Assembly: GCF_018603515.1 (NCBI RefSeq)
Contig: NZ_JACATN010000005.1
Coordinates: 186,001-250,000 of the forward strand
DNA from: Zobellia barbeyronii
GTDB lineage: Bacteria > Bacteroidota > Bacteroidia > Flavobacteriales > Flavobacteriaceae
Direction of reading: 5' to 3'
DNA: 64,000 nt
The notes under the pieces are model-generated. The model was given only the letters and a program-made list of their open reading frames with translations. It did no database searches and had not been told where the DNA came from. Numbering within the stretch: position 1 is the first letter of the stretch; each line of letters opens with the position of its first letter. The position numbers and the translations under genes are program-made. Below, one piece after another: positions 52,792-62,972 of this stretch.

Positions 52792-55485
52792 TTATTCGAA
52801 CAATGAGGTCTGAGTTTCATCATCATCATCGTCGTCTATTTTTCCATTTTCACCATCCGCCCCGTCTGTTCCTTCGGTTTTTTGTGGTTCAGGCTCTTCA
52901 TGAGGTAATGGCTCTAACATATTAATCTCCAATACTTTGTCTTTAGTCAACTGGTTACCCATTGCCCCTATTCCTTTTACAGAAATAAATTCCTCCAGGT
53001 TCAGCTCTAAGTTATCTTTTCGGTCTTGCCCACGCTTCTTACCAAAGACCAATTCAATCATTGGCCTGTAGTCTGTACTAATGATTTCTACATGCGATTT
53101 TGGGTGATCCGTAAGAACATTTTCCTCTTTGTCCGGATGATCTATCAAGAAACGTTTTACGTAAAACAATTCTTTCTCACCCTCCCAGTAAACTACCGAT
53201 AGTGGTTTTTTAGGATTCCATTTTTCCAGAACCACCAAGTCTTCATCAAAATGAAGGGTAAGCTCAGGAATAACCGTTTTGACTAATCCATTTTGATTTA
53301 TAATCAACAAACGATTTTCACTAGTGAATTCACCTAAAAACTCACCTCTGTTATCAATATTCAACCGTTGAACCGTATCGTCAAACCATAACTTCCTAGG
53401 TTTCAAGGTAGATAGCCCCTTTTCCTTTAAATCAATGCGCTTCACGGAATATTTGGTGACTACATTCCCTTTAGAAGAACGCCCTTTAATCATGATTTTA
53501 GCGAAATCAATATCCCACTTCAATTTTTTAATACTTCCTACCTGACGTAAGCTCACAGACACTACTTCTGCCTCTCCATTAGGATTTCCTGAGAAATAAT
53601 GCACGAAGGTTCCAGGCAAACCACTACCCATATCATAATGCTTATCTCGAGTAATACTAGTTACGTTAAAACGCTTAATGTAAGTGGCTCCTCCTTTACC
53701 GTCCCTATAAATCATATTATAGACGGTACGTTTATCTTTTTTCTTGAAAACAGCCACATATATAATGCCTTTGCCCACAAAAGTTTTTGAATCGACTTTA
53801 AACACCATCATTTTACCGTCTTGGGTAAATGCGATAACATCATCAATATCACTACAATCCGTGATGTATTCATCACGTTTCAAAGACGTGCCTACAAAGC
53901 CTTCTTCACGGTTCACATATAACTTGGTGTTCCGTATAATAACTTTGGTAGCCTCTATATCATCAAAAAGACGTATTTCAGATTTACGCTCACGACCTTT
54001 ACCATACGTATCTTTCAATCTTTGGAAATAAGCAATAGCATAATCAATAAGGTTTGCCAAATGATGCTTAACCTCTGCTATCTTTTCCTCTAGATTGTCA
54101 AGGTATTGCTGTGCTTTATCTAAATCGAATTTTGAAATACGCTTGATCCGTATCTCCGTAAGACGAACAATATCTTCTTCCGTAACCGCACGTCTTAAAT
54201 GCTTGGTAAATGGAGCTAACCCCTTATCAATAGCAGCGATTACACCTTCCCAGGTTTCCTCATCTTCTATATCACGATAGATACGGTTTTCTATAAATAT
54301 TCTTTCCAGCGAAGCAAAATGCCATTGCTCCTCAAGTTCTGCTAATTGAATCTCAAGTTCCTGACGAAGTAATTCTACCGTAGCATCCGTAGACCGGCGC
54401 AACATATCAATCACTCCAATAAAGAGCGGTTTGTTATCTTCAATAATGCAACCCAATGGTGAAATAGAAGATTCACAAGCTGTAAATGCATATAGTGCAT
54501 CAATCGTTTTGTCTGGAGAAATACCCGCTGGCAGATGCACTAAAATCTCTACATCAGCAGCTGTATTATCTTCAATTTTTTTAATTTTTATCTTCCCTTT
54601 GTCGTTTGCTTTAAGGATAGAATCTATTAAAGAAGAAGTGTTAGTGCCATACGGTATCTCACTTATAATCAAGGTGGTCTTAGAATGTTGTGCTATTCTT
54701 GCGCGTACTCTAATTTTTCCTCCACGAAGTCCTTCATTATAATTAGACACATCAATAATTCCCGAAGTAGGGAAATCAGGAAACAACTTAAAACGCTGTC
54801 CTTTTAAATGCTTAATGGAAGCATCTATGACCTCAATAAAGTTGTGCGGCATTATCTTGGTAGAAAGACCAACCGCAATACCCTCTGCTCCTTGTGTTAA
54901 AAGCAACGGAAACTTAACAGGGAGATTAACCGGCTCCTTCTTACGACCATCATAAGACTGTTGCCACTCTGTAATTTTTGGACTAAAAACTACGTCTAAG
55001 GCAAATTTTGAAAGTCGCGCTTCAATATATCTTGAAGCCGCCGCACGGTCACCCGTTAATATGTTACCCCAGTTACCTTGGGTATCAATCAATAAATCTT
55101 TTTGACCAATTTGCACCATGGCATCCGCAATACTGGCATCACCATGTGGGTGATACTGCATGGTATGCCCAACAACATTCGCTACTTTATTATAACGCCC
55201 ATCATCAAGATCTTTAAGCGAATGCATAATACGGCGTTGCACAGGCTTAAACCCATCCTCTATCGCAGGCACTGCTCGTTCCAAGATTACATAAGATGCA
55301 TAATCAAGGAACCAGTCCTTATACATTCCCGTTACACGGGTTAACGCATCATCTGGTGCTTGTTCTTCGCCATCCGTCGCCTCAACACCTTCTTTTTGTT
55401 CTTGCTGCTCTTCAGCAGATTCCCCAGATTGGTCGTCAGGTGTATTCTGATTTTCCGCTTCGTTCAGTTCGTCATTTTCCTCCAT
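52792..55485 (-). CDS. parC: DNA topoisomerase IV subunit A
   Basis: An 897-residue ParC/GyrA-type subunit. An acidic, Glu/Gln-rich N-terminus (about 1-45) precedes the breakage-reunion domain, with the active-site tyrosine in GDRAAASRYIEARL (near residue 150). A C-terminal beta-pinwheel is about 510-830. The C-terminus is a short poly-Asp tail (KIDDDDDDETQTSLFE). It is ParC rather than GyrA by pairing with the parE gene 26 bp upstream and by the lack of a GyrA box (QRRGGKG). Confidence 0.93.
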   Translation of the reverse strand: MEENDELNEAENQNTPDDQSGESAEEQQEQKEGVEATDGEEQAPDDALTRVTGMYKDWFLDYASYVILERAVPAIEDGFKPVQRRIMHSLKDLDDGRYNKVANVVGHTMQYHPHGDASIADAMVQIGQKDLLIDTQGNWGNILTGDRAAASRYIEARLSKFALDVVFSPKITEWQQSYDGRKKEPVNLPVKFPLLLTQGAEGIAVGLSTKIMPHNFIEVIDASIKHLKGQRFKLFPDFPTSGIIDVSNYNEGLRGGKIRVRARIAQHSKTTLIISEIPYGTNTSSLIDSILKANDKGKIKIKKIEDNTAADVEILVHLPAGISPDKTIDALYAFTACESSISPLGCIIEDNKPLFIGVIDMLRRSTDATVELLRQELEIQLAELEEQWHFASLERIFIENRIYRDIEDEETWEGVIAAIDKGLAPFTKHLRRAVTEEDIVRLTEIRIKRISKFDLDKAQQYLDNLEEKIAEVKHHLANLIDYAIAYFQRLKDTYGKGRERKSEIRLFDDIEATKVIIRNTKLYVNREEGFVGTSLKRDEYITDCSDIDDVIAFTQDGKMMVFKVDSKTFVGKGIIYVAVFKKKDKRTVYNMIYRDGKGGATYIKRFNVTSITRDKHYDMGSGLPGTFVHYFSGNPNGEAEVVSVSLRQVGSIKKLKWDIDFAKIMIKGRSSKGNVVTKYSVKRIDLKEKGLSTLKPRKLWFDDTVQRLNIDNRGEFLGEFTSENRLLIINQNGLVKTVIPELTLHFDEDLVVLEKWNPKKPLSVVYWEGEKELFYVKRFLIDHPDKEENVLTDHPKSHVEIISTDYRPMIELVFGKKRGQDRKDNLELNLEEFISVKGIGAMGNQLTKDKVLEINMLEPLPHEEPEPQKTEGTDGADGENGKIDDDDDDETQTSLFE

Positions 55486-55511
55486 TCAGAAAAATTCTGT
55501 ATTTCTTTGGT

Positions 55512-57374
55512 TTATAATTTGTTTTCTTCTACCAAGTCTATCTCTACTTTAAGATTTTCTATGATAAATTTTTGGCGGTCTGGTGTATTCTTGCCCATAT
55601 AAAAACTTAACAACGCCTCTATTGACATTGCCTTATCTAACATTACAGGTTCTAACCGAATATCAGCACCTATAAAATGTTGAAACTCATCTGGTGAAAT
55701 TTCACCTAAACCTTTAAAGCGTGTTATCTCTGGTTTACCAGATAGTTTTTCCATCGCATTTCTTCGCTCCTCTTCACTATAACAGTAAATGGTTTCTTTT
55801 TTATTCCGCACCCGGAATAATGGCGTTTGCAAAATATATAAATGATTCTCTTTTATCAATTCAGGAAAGAATTGCAAGAAGAATGTAATCAACAACAACC
55901 TAATATGCATACCATCAACATCCGCATCAGTTGCAATTACTACATTGTTGTAACGCAAGTCTTCCATAGACTCTTCAATGTTCAAAGCCGCCTGGAGCAG
56001 GTTGAATTCTTCGTTTTCGTATACGATTTTTTTGGACATACCGTAAGAGTTCAACGGCTTTCCACGGAGACTAAATACAGCTTGCGTGTTCACATCACGT
56101 GACTTCGTAATAGAACCGGAAGCAGAATCTCCTTCAGTAATAAACAAAGTACTATCCAAACGACGGTCATGCTTCATATCACCTAAATGCACACGACAAT
56201 CCCTCAATTTCTTATTATGAAGATTTGATTTCTTAGCGCGATCACGAGCGAGTTTACGAATACCGGAAAGATCTTTTCTTTCCCTTTCGGCCATCATAAT
56301 TTTACGCTGTAACTTTTCTGCAGTTTCAGGATTCTTATGTAGATAATTATCTAAATACTTTCCTATAAAGTCGTTAATATATGTTCGTACTGTAGGGAAC
56401 TTACCTCCCATTTCTGTAGAACCTAACTTGGTTTTAGTCTGACTTTCAAAAACAGGCTCCATCACCTTAATGGCAATCGCGGAAATAATAGATTTCCGAA
56501 CATCCGAGGCATCGTAGTTCTTTCCGTAAAAATCACGGATAGTCTTAACCAAAGCTTCACGAAATGCCGCCTGGTGTGTACCACCGTGCGTAGTATGCTG
56601 TCCGTTTACAAAGGAGTGATATTCCTCACTATACTGCGTTTTACTGTGCGTAATAGCAACCTCAATATCATCACCTTTTAAATGGATGACTGGATAAAGA
56701 ATATCTTCAGCGTTATTATTATCCTCCAATAAATCCTTTAATCCGTTCTCCGAATAAAACTTTTCGCCGTTAAAAACGATAGTCAATCCCGGATTTAGAT
56801 ATACATAGTTTTTGAGCATACGTTCCACATACTCGTTTCTATACTTAAATTTCTTAAAAATAGCTTCATCAGGGGTGAAACTAACTTTTGTCCCCCTACG
56901 CCTTGTAGTTTCATCAAGTAGCTCTTCTTTTTGAAGTTCACCAATTTGAAATTCGGCGGACTTAGATTTACCATCTCTGGTACTTTCCACACGGAAAAAG
57001 CTAGAAAGAGCATTCACGGCCTTGGTACCCACACCGTTTAAACCAACAGACTTCTTAAACGCACGCGAGTCATACTTACCTCCCGTGTTCATTTTTGAAA
57101 CCACATCTACCACCTTTCCCAAAGGAATACCACGACCATAATCGCGCACAATGACACGGTCCCCATGAATTGAGATTTCAATGGTCTTACCAGCACCCAT
57201 CACAAACTCATCAATACAGTTATCAATGGTTTCTTTTAACAAGATATAGATACCATCATCGGCCGAAGAACCATCACCCAACTTACCGATATACATACCG
57301 GGACGCAGCCGAATGTGCTCTTTCCAATCGAGTGAACGTATATTATCTTCTGTATATTGACTTTCCTCAGACAT
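55512..57374 (-). CDS. parE: DNA topoisomerase IV subunit B
   Basis: A 620-residue ATPase subunit. The GHKL ATP site has TIDNCIDEF and DYGRGIPLG; the transducer follows to about 390. The TOPRIM domain has EGDSASGSI and [13 protein letters not shown]. It is the shorter ParE form, without the insert often seen in GyrB. With ParC it forms the decatenating topoisomerase. The 260 bp upstream of the start hold no other gene. Confidence 0.94.
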   Translation of the reverse strand: MSEESQYTEDNIRSLDWKEHIRLRPGMYIGKLGDGSSADDGIYILLKETIDNCIDEFVMGAGKTIEISIHGDRVIVRDYGRGIPLGKVVDVVSKMNTGGKYDSRAFKKSVGLNGVGTKAVNALSSFFRVESTRDGKSKSAEFQIGELQKEELLDETTRRRGTKVSFTPDEAIFKKFKYRNEYVERMLKNYVYLNPGLTIVFNGEKFYSENGLKDLLEDNNNAEDILYPVIHLKGDDIEVAITHSKTQYSEEYHSFVNGQHTTHGGTHQAAFREALVKTIRDFYGKNYDASDVRKSIISAIAIKVMEPVFESQTKTKLGSTEMGGKFPTVRTYINDFIGKYLDNYLHKNPETAEKLQRKIMMAERERKDLSGIRKLARDRAKKSNLHNKKLRDCRVHLGDMKHDRRLDSTLFITEGDSASGSITKSRDVNTQAVFSLRGKPLNSYGMSKKIVYENEEFNLLQAALNIEESMEDLRYNNVVIATDADVDGMHIRLLLITFFLQFFPELIKENHLYILQTPLFRVRNKKETIYCYSEEERRNAMEKLSGKPEITRFKGLGEISPDEFQHFIGADIRLEPVMLDKAMSIEALLSFYMGKNTPDRQKFIIENLKVEIDLVEENKL

Positions 57375-57634
57375 AAATCAGGGGTTTGGAACTAAACTAA
57401 CGCTAAAGATAAGACGACAATTAAAAAGATGAAACCCCAAACTGTTAAAGTAATTAACAATGAATTTATCCATTTTGTTGATATATTCGCTTAATATGCT
57501 AAATTTTACCCTCATAACACACCAATTTCCACAAAAAAGCTAAAAATTTGTAATTCAGGTGATTTTTTCAGACCAAAGCATCGGTTTAAAATAATCTGAG
57601 GTCAGCATATTTACATCAATTAACACGCTACTTA

Positions 57635-58909
57635 ATGAAAAAACTATTGTTATGTATTCTAATTTCCACTGGAAGCATTACTTCTATTCTAGCTCAAGAT
57701 TTTGAAAAAGAGTACAAGGCTATTGAACCTAAAGTTATAGAATGGAGAAGGGAAATACATCAAAACCCAGAACTATCTAACCGTGAATTTAAAACAGCAG
57801 AAAAGATTGCCAAACACCTTACTTCTTTAGGAATAGAAGTCCAAACTGGTGTAGCCCATACAGGTGTGGTTGGGATTTTAAAAGGAAAAAAGCCCGGTAA
57901 GGTCATTGCTTTGCGAGCAGACATTGACGCATTGCCCGTTTTTGAACGAAACGACCTTCCGTTTAAATCTACAGTAGTAACAAATTACAAAGGAGAAGAA
58001 GTGCCCGTTATGCATGCTTGCGGACACGATACACATACCGCTATTCTTATGGGGGTTGCCGAGATTCTTTCTAAACACACCGATAAGATAAAAGGCACGG
58101 TAAAATTCATTTTTCAACCAGCTGAAGAAGGTCCTCCGGAAGGCGAAGAAGGCGGTGCACTACTCATGGTAAAAGAAGGTGTCCTCAAAAACCCTGACGT
58201 AGATGCTATTTTCGGGCTTCATATCAATTCACAGACACTAGTAGGTGTAATTCGTTACAAATCTGGCGGCACCATGGCCGCTGCCCAGAAATTTATCATC
58301 AACGTAAAAGGAAAACAAAGTCACGGCGCAAGACCTTGGTCCGGAGTTGACCCAATTTTAATTAGCGCTAAAATTATTGATGGCTTACAAACTATTATCA
58401 GTAGAGAGGTAGAATTGACTAATGAAGCCGCAGTGATTACCGTTGGAAAAATCACAAGTGGTGTGCGGTTTAACATCATACCGGAAAGTGCAGAAATGAT
58501 TGGCACCATCCGTACTTTAGATTATGACATGAAGGCACTTATCAATAGGCGAATGGAGGAGATGGTTCCCGCCCTTGCTAAAGCTTATGGCGGTGAAGCT
58601 ACAATTGAAATAAAAGACGCTACAGACATCACATATAACGACCCAGACTTGGTGACACAAATGCTACCTTCGTTAAACAAAGTCGCAGGAGAGAACAATG
58701 TGCAAACACAAAAAGCCGTTACAGGAGCGGAGGACTTCTCTTATTTTCAGAAAGAAGTACCCGGTTTTTTCTTCTTTTTAGGAGGAATGACACCCGGAAA
58801 TACAGCGTCTTTTCCGCACCATACACCAGATTTCATTATAGATGATAGCGGTCTATTATTGGGCGTAAAAGCTTTAACGGAAATGAGCATTGATTACCTT
58901 AATAAATAG
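57635..58909 (+). CDS. Secreted M20 amidohydrolase
   Basis: A 424-residue metal-dependent amidohydrolase of the M20D (hippurate/IAA-amino acid hydrolase) group. A signal peptide is about 1-20 (LLLCILISTGSITSILAQ). Metal ligands are in HACGHDTHTAIL (near residues 127-131), QPAEEGPPEG (near 160) and GLHI, with the dimerisation domain about 210-320. It likely removes an acyl group from N-acyl amino acids in the periplasm; the substrate is unknown. Confidence 0.9.
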   Translation: MKKLLLCILISTGSITSILAQDFEKEYKAIEPKVIEWRREIHQNPELSNREFKTAEKIAKHLTSLGIEVQTGVAHTGVVGILKGKKPGKVIALRADIDALPVFERNDLPFKSTVVTNYKGEEVPVMHACGHDTHTAILMGVAEILSKHTDKIKGTVKFIFQPAEEGPPEGEEGGALLMVKEGVLKNPDVDAIFGLHINSQTLVGVIRYKSGGTMAAAQKFIINVKGKQSHGARPWSGVDPILISAKIIDGLQTIISREVELTNEAAVITVGKITSGVRFNIIPESAEMIGTIRTLDYDMKALINRRMEEMVPALAKAYGGEATIEIKDATDITYNDPDLVTQMLPSLNKVAGENNVQTQKAVTGAEDFSYFQKEVPGFFFFLGGMTPGNTASFPHHTPDFIIDDSGLLLGVKALTEMSIDYLNK

Positions 58910-58962
58910 GTGATTAAAATAAATAACCTTAACAATTAGTTTAAATAGTTCTAAACATCTTT

Positions 58963-60531
58963 ATGGACCAAATAATTTCAATTTTTCAGAGTATTTCGTG
59001 GTGGATTTGGGTTTTGATTTTTCTTTTAATCGTTGCCATAAGAGATATCTTTTTTCAACGGTCACATACCATATCACATAACTTCCCTCTAGTAGGTCAC
59101 TTACGTTATTGGCTAGAAAGTATAGGCCCAGAAATGCGTCAGTATTTTGTAGCGAACAATCGTGAAGAACTCCCTTTTAACCGTATTGAAAGAGGTTGGA
59201 TTTATGCTTCCGCTAAAAAGGAAAACAACTACGAAGGTTTTGGAACTGACCGAGACATTTATGCACATCAACACATATTTGTAAAGAATCAAATGATGGC
59301 ATATAAGCTACCTGAAAATCACATTAATACAACGGATAAAACGTTTATTCCCTGTGCTAAAGTTATGGGCGCTTTTAATGAACGAAGAAAACCATTTCGC
59401 CCTAGTTCTATTATTAATGTATCTGCTATGAGTTTTGGCTCGTTATCAGCTGCGGCAGTAGAAGCTATGAATAAAGGGGTTGCTAAAGCAGACGCTTATC
59501 ATAATACAGGTGAAGGTGGACTTTCTAAATACCACAAACAAGGAGGAGATGTCATTTTCCATTTTGGAACAGGTTATTTTGGAGTTCGCACGCCGGATGG
59601 GAATTTCTCCATGGAAAAAATGAAAAAGCTCGTTGAGGAAAACCCTACGGTAAAAGCAATAGAGATTAAATTATCACAAGGAGCAAAACCAGGAAAAGGA
59701 GGCGTTCTACCAGGAGCTAAAATAACCCCAGAACTAGCTGAAATACGTGGTGTTGAAGTGGGTAAAGATGTATTATCCCCAGCAACTCACAAAGCTTTTA
59801 ACAATGTAAAGGAACTTTTAGAGCTTATAGAGAACATAGCTCAAGAAACTGGATTACCAGTAGGAATTAAAGGAGCAATTGGTAAATTAGACCAATGGGA
59901 AGAACTTGCTGATTTAATGGTTAAAACAGGTAAAGGTCCCGATTTTATTACCGTAGACGGTGGTGAAGGAGGTACTGGTGCTGCTCCCCCATCATTTGCA
60001 GATCATGTTTCATTACCATGGGTATATGGCTTCTCTAGCCTGTACAAAGTTTTTCTAGATAGAAAATTGACCGATCGCATTGTTTTTATAGGTAGCGGTA
60101 AATTAGGTTTTCCCGCAAAGGCAGCCATGGCTTTCGCTATGGGCGTTGACTGCATTAATGTTGCCCGTGAGGCAATGATGAGTATAGGATGTATTCAAGC
60201 CCAAGTTTGTCATACCAATCGTTGTCCTGCTGGAGTAGCTACACAAAATAAGTGGCTACAAAAAGGTATAGACGTCCCTTTAAAATCTGACCGCTTGGCA
60301 CAGTATTTTATGACCTTTAGAAAAGAACTTTTAGAAATCACACATGCTTCCGGGTATGAACACCCTTGTCAGTACACTATGGATGATATCCAACTGAACG
60401 TGGATGACAACGACCTGAATCGTAGTTTAGCCTCTTCTTATGGCTACAACAAAGCCAAAGTGCCTTTTATAAATATGCAAAAACTGTATGATTGCATCCA
60501 CTTGGGAGGAAAGCATTGTGAAAACAGCTAA
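58963..60531 (+). CDS. FMN-binding glutamate synthase family protein
   Basis: A 522-residue protein with one N-terminal transmembrane helix (about 12-30) and a glutamate-synthase-domain-2-like TIM barrel (about 90-480). The FMN and substrate region shows KLSQGAKPGKGGVLPG and VDGGEGGTGAAPPSF. The 3Fe-4S-type cysteines are in CIQAQVCHTNRCPAG. It lacks the amidotransferase and the full GltB length, so it is not a complete glutamate synthase. Its reaction is unknown. 53 bp behind the amidohydrolase gene. Confidence 0.85.
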   Translation: MDQIISIFQSISWWIWVLIFLLIVAIRDIFFQRSHTISHNFPLVGHLRYWLESIGPEMRQYFVANNREELPFNRIERGWIYASAKKENNYEGFGTDRDIYAHQHIFVKNQMMAYKLPENHINTTDKTFIPCAKVMGAFNERRKPFRPSSIINVSAMSFGSLSAAAVEAMNKGVAKADAYHNTGEGGLSKYHKQGGDVIFHFGTGYFGVRTPDGNFSMEKMKKLVEENPTVKAIEIKLSQGAKPGKGGVLPGAKITPELAEIRGVEVGKDVLSPATHKAFNNVKELLELIENIAQETGLPVGIKGAIGKLDQWEELADLMVKTGKGPDFITVDGGEGGTGAAPPSFADHVSLPWVYGFSSLYKVFLDRKLTDRIVFIGSGKLGFPAKAAMAFAMGVDCINVAREAMMSIGCIQAQVCHTNRCPAGVATQNKWLQKGIDVPLKSDRLAQYFMTFRKELLEITHASGYEHPCQYTMDDIQLNVDDNDLNRSLASSYGYNKAKVPFINMQKLYDCIHLGGKHCENS

Positions 60532-60603
60532 GAATAATATACATTTGTTTAACGTTATTAGTAATTTCCAAATCATATAACAAGAATTTAATCTGAGTAA
60601 TTT

Positions 60604-61374
60604 ATGAAATACCCCATACTTACATTTGGTCTTATCCTTTTCGCTAGCTTATCTATGCAAGCCCAACGCAAAAGCGACCTTTTAGAAGAAATAGCCCAAT
60701 TAAAAATGCAACTAGATTCAGTAAACGCTGAAGTTTTTGATGCAAGAAAGAATGAAAAAGTAGCCGTAACCAAAGCAGAATCTTACGGAACTCAAGTTAC
60801 AGAGCTTCAAAGTGCTAACAATACTTTAATGAAGAACCTGAATAATTTCGCAGAGGTTTCCAATAAGAACTCCAGCATGGTATCTACTGCCATGGCCAAT
60901 CTTGCTAACAAAGAAGATCAACTTAAAGCAATAAAAGGAGCCATCGCAACCAATGATTCGATTACCATAGCTGTTTTAACTAATGTGAAGCAGACCATGG
61001 GTGAGAATGCCAAAATAGGAGTTTCTGAAGGTGCCGTTGTTGTTTCTTCAGACTTGTCAAGTTTATACGGAAGTGATACTGGAACTACTCTTACTCCTGA
61101 AGCAGAAGCCTGGACAGAGAAAATTGCAAATATTTTAAATGCAAACCCTAGCACAGCTATTACCATAGAAGGTCTTAGCATGACTGGAGATTTAGAGACA
61201 CCTGCAAAACAGGCTATGGCAATTGCCACAGTTCTACAAAACAAATTTACAATAGCTCCTGAACGCATTGCGGCCTTAGGAAGGGACGGAAACTTAAAAG
61301 AAGGTATTCAAGTGAACATTCACCCTGATTTTAATAAATTCTACCTCATGGTTAGAGAGCAAATGAAGAACTAA
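60604..61374 (+). CDS. OmpA-like secreted protein with coiled coil
   Basis: A 256-residue protein with a signal peptide (LTFGLILFASLSMQAQ), a long coiled coil (about 20-100) and a C-terminal OmpA-like peptidoglycan-binding domain (about 140-250, VVVSSDLSSLYGS...AEAWTEKIANILNANPSTAITIEG). The domain is degenerate: the usual TDxxG and NxxLSxxRA signatures appear only as weak TGDLETPAKQAMAIATVL. A cell-wall-linked role is plausible. Confidence 0.72.
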   Translation: MKYPILTFGLILFASLSMQAQRKSDLLEEIAQLKMQLDSVNAEVFDARKNEKVAVTKAESYGTQVTELQSANNTLMKNLNNFAEVSNKNSSMVSTAMANLANKEDQLKAIKGAIATNDSITIAVLTNVKQTMGENAKIGVSEGAVVVSSDLSSLYGSDTGTTLTPEAEAWTEKIANILNANPSTAITIEGLSMTGDLETPAKQAMAIATVLQNKFTIAPERIAALGRDGNLKEGIQVNIHPDFNKFYLMVREQMKN

Positions 61375-61449
61375 AAGTTATCCCATTTTTTGTATACTTT
61401 TTGATAAAATCCCCCGTTCTAGTATCCAAATAAACCAAATACCAAAAAA

Positions 61450-61971
61450 ATGTCTGGAGAAGGAATTTTACAAATGTTCGGCTTTTTATTGCCTGCAGTA
61501 GTTACAGGAGTCGTTGCCTTTTACTTTTTTAAGTTACATACAAAAAACGAGGACGGGCGCAGACGTTTCCTGCTGCATAAAGACTCACAAAAGAATACCA
61601 TACCGGTTCGTTTACAAGCCTACGAGCGCATGGCACTTTTTCTTGAGCGAATAGCCATACCTAGCCTAGTTGTTAGGGTAGCACCAAAATCTGCCGATAA
61701 AAACGCATATGAAAGTCTTTTGATAAAAAGTGTTGAAACAGAGTTTGAGCACAATCTCTCACAACAAATTTATATGACGGACGAATGTTGGAATGTTATA
61801 AAAGCGGCTAAGAGTGCTACCATTCAAATGATTCGCAAAGCAGCCATGAGTGAAACAGATTCTGCAGATAAATTACGTGAAGACATCCTAACGGAAACCA
61901 TGGAGAAGCAATCGCCTTCATCAACAGCATTAACTTATATCAAAAGAGAAATAGGTTATCTCTGGCAGTAA
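61450..61971 (+). CDS. Single-pass membrane protein, unassigned
   Basis: A 173-residue protein with one N-terminal transmembrane helix (about 8-28) and a helical, charged cytoplasmic domain (ERMALFLERIAIPSLVVRV, ETEFEHNLSQQIYM). It resembles a small family found only in Bacteroidota; no function recognised. It lies 75 bp behind the OmpA-like gene. Confidence 0.65.
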   Translation: MSGEGILQMFGFLLPAVVTGVVAFYFFKLHTKNEDGRRRFLLHKDSQKNTIPVRLQAYERMALFLERIAIPSLVVRVAPKSADKNAYESLLIKSVETEFEHNLSQQIYMTDECWNVIKAAKSATIQMIRKAAMSETDSADKLREDILTETMEKQSPSSTALTYIKREIGYLWQ

Positions 61972-62009
61972 ATAAATAAAAGTATATATTAAACTTAACC
62001 AGTTTAGAT

Positions 62010-62047
62010 AAACCGTGCCAACTTTAAATAGTTAGTGCGGTTTTTTA
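62010..62047 (+). terminator. Intrinsic terminator
   Basis: An imperfect stem (AAACCG with CGGTTT, plus AACT with AGTT) around a loop, followed by six Ts. It sits between the convergent membrane protein and patatin genes. Confidence 0.6.
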
Positions 62048-62049
62048 TT

Positions 62050-62970
62050 TTATAGTACTTCGCCCTTTTCCGGTTCTATCTGGTTGAGTTCGGCATTTTT
62101 ATATTTGGCAAAGTTATAACCACTCTCCCACCAGACCGTCATTTTTTCCTTATCAAAAATCAAGGAATTGGTAGTGAGGACCGTTGGTGTGTAATAAAAG
62201 TTAATAATAGCATCATTGTGTTTCGCTACATACTTACCAATTCTAATGTTTTGATGCTCTATACGATCTAACATATACTCAAACATAGTAGTGAGTAATG
62301 AGAAGGCATTTCGCGAAGGCAACCGGTTTAAATGGCTTACTTCGGTCTGTAAAACAATAACGTCTACTTCTGTAGCTCCTCGTTTTATAGCTTCCTCTAT
62401 AGGTACCATGTTTCCTAACCCGCCATCTGCATATTCACAGCCGTTTTTGCGGACTAAACTCATAAAAGGTGTATAGTTGCATGAAATCCATATCCACTCA
62501 CAAAACTCGTCATAAGTGCAATCGTTAATGCTTTTGTATTCTACCTGATTTAAGGATAGGTTTGAAACCGTTGCAATAATCTCTTTTGGTCCCTTTTTTA
62601 AATTTTCAAACTCTTCTACCGTTAACGTATTTCTTATCAATTTTAGAAGATTTCTGCTTTCACCAAAGGTCTTTCTTCCTTTGTAAAAATTCTTCAACAC
62701 GTTCCAGTGGTCTATACCAATGGTATGAACGCCATGTTTCTTTTGTATGGTAAAAGGGCAATTACTGAAAATACTATGCTGATTCACATTCGTATAAACC
62801 TCTTTTATTTTTTCAATTTTAGCAAGAGCTAAGTGAGAAATAAGCAAACTACCTGTAGAGGTGCCAAGAAAAAAATCGTATTCATGATGGAGTTCTTCCA
62901 TTAGGTATTGCGCAACGCCGCCTGCAAAAGCGCCTTTACTACCTCCACCTGATATGACTAATGCCCTCAT
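62050..62970 (-). CDS. Patatin-like phospholipase
   Basis: A 306-residue serine hydrolase. The oxyanion loop is GGGSKGAF (residues 8-15), the nucleophile Ser in GTSTGSL (near residue 39), and the catalytic Asp in DGGLGN (near 187-192). Patatins release fatty acids from lipids. No signal peptide, so it is cytoplasmic or membrane-associated. It starts 2 bp after the M1-like peptidase stop, so cotranscription is likely. Confidence 0.9.
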   Translation of the reverse strand: MRALVISGGGSKGAFAGGVAQYLMEELHHEYDFFLGTSTGSLLISHLALAKIEKIKEVYTNVNQHSIFSNCPFTIQKKHGVHTIGIDHWNVLKNFYKGRKTFGESRNLLKLIRNTLTVEEFENLKKGPKEIIATVSNLSLNQVEYKSINDCTYDEFCEWIWISCNYTPFMSLVRKNGCEYADGGLGNMVPIEEAIKRGATEVDVIVLQTEVSHLNRLPSRNAFSLLTTMFEYMLDRIEHQNIRIGKYVAKHNDAIINFYYTPTVLTTNSLIFDKEKMTVWWESGYNFAKYKNAELNQIEPEKGEVL

Positions 62971-62972
62971 TA

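Noticed and set aside
54995-55602. Several plus-strand frames of 69-103 codons within parC and parE
   Set aside because: They lie opposite conserved catalytic regions of topoisomerase genes and show no independent features.
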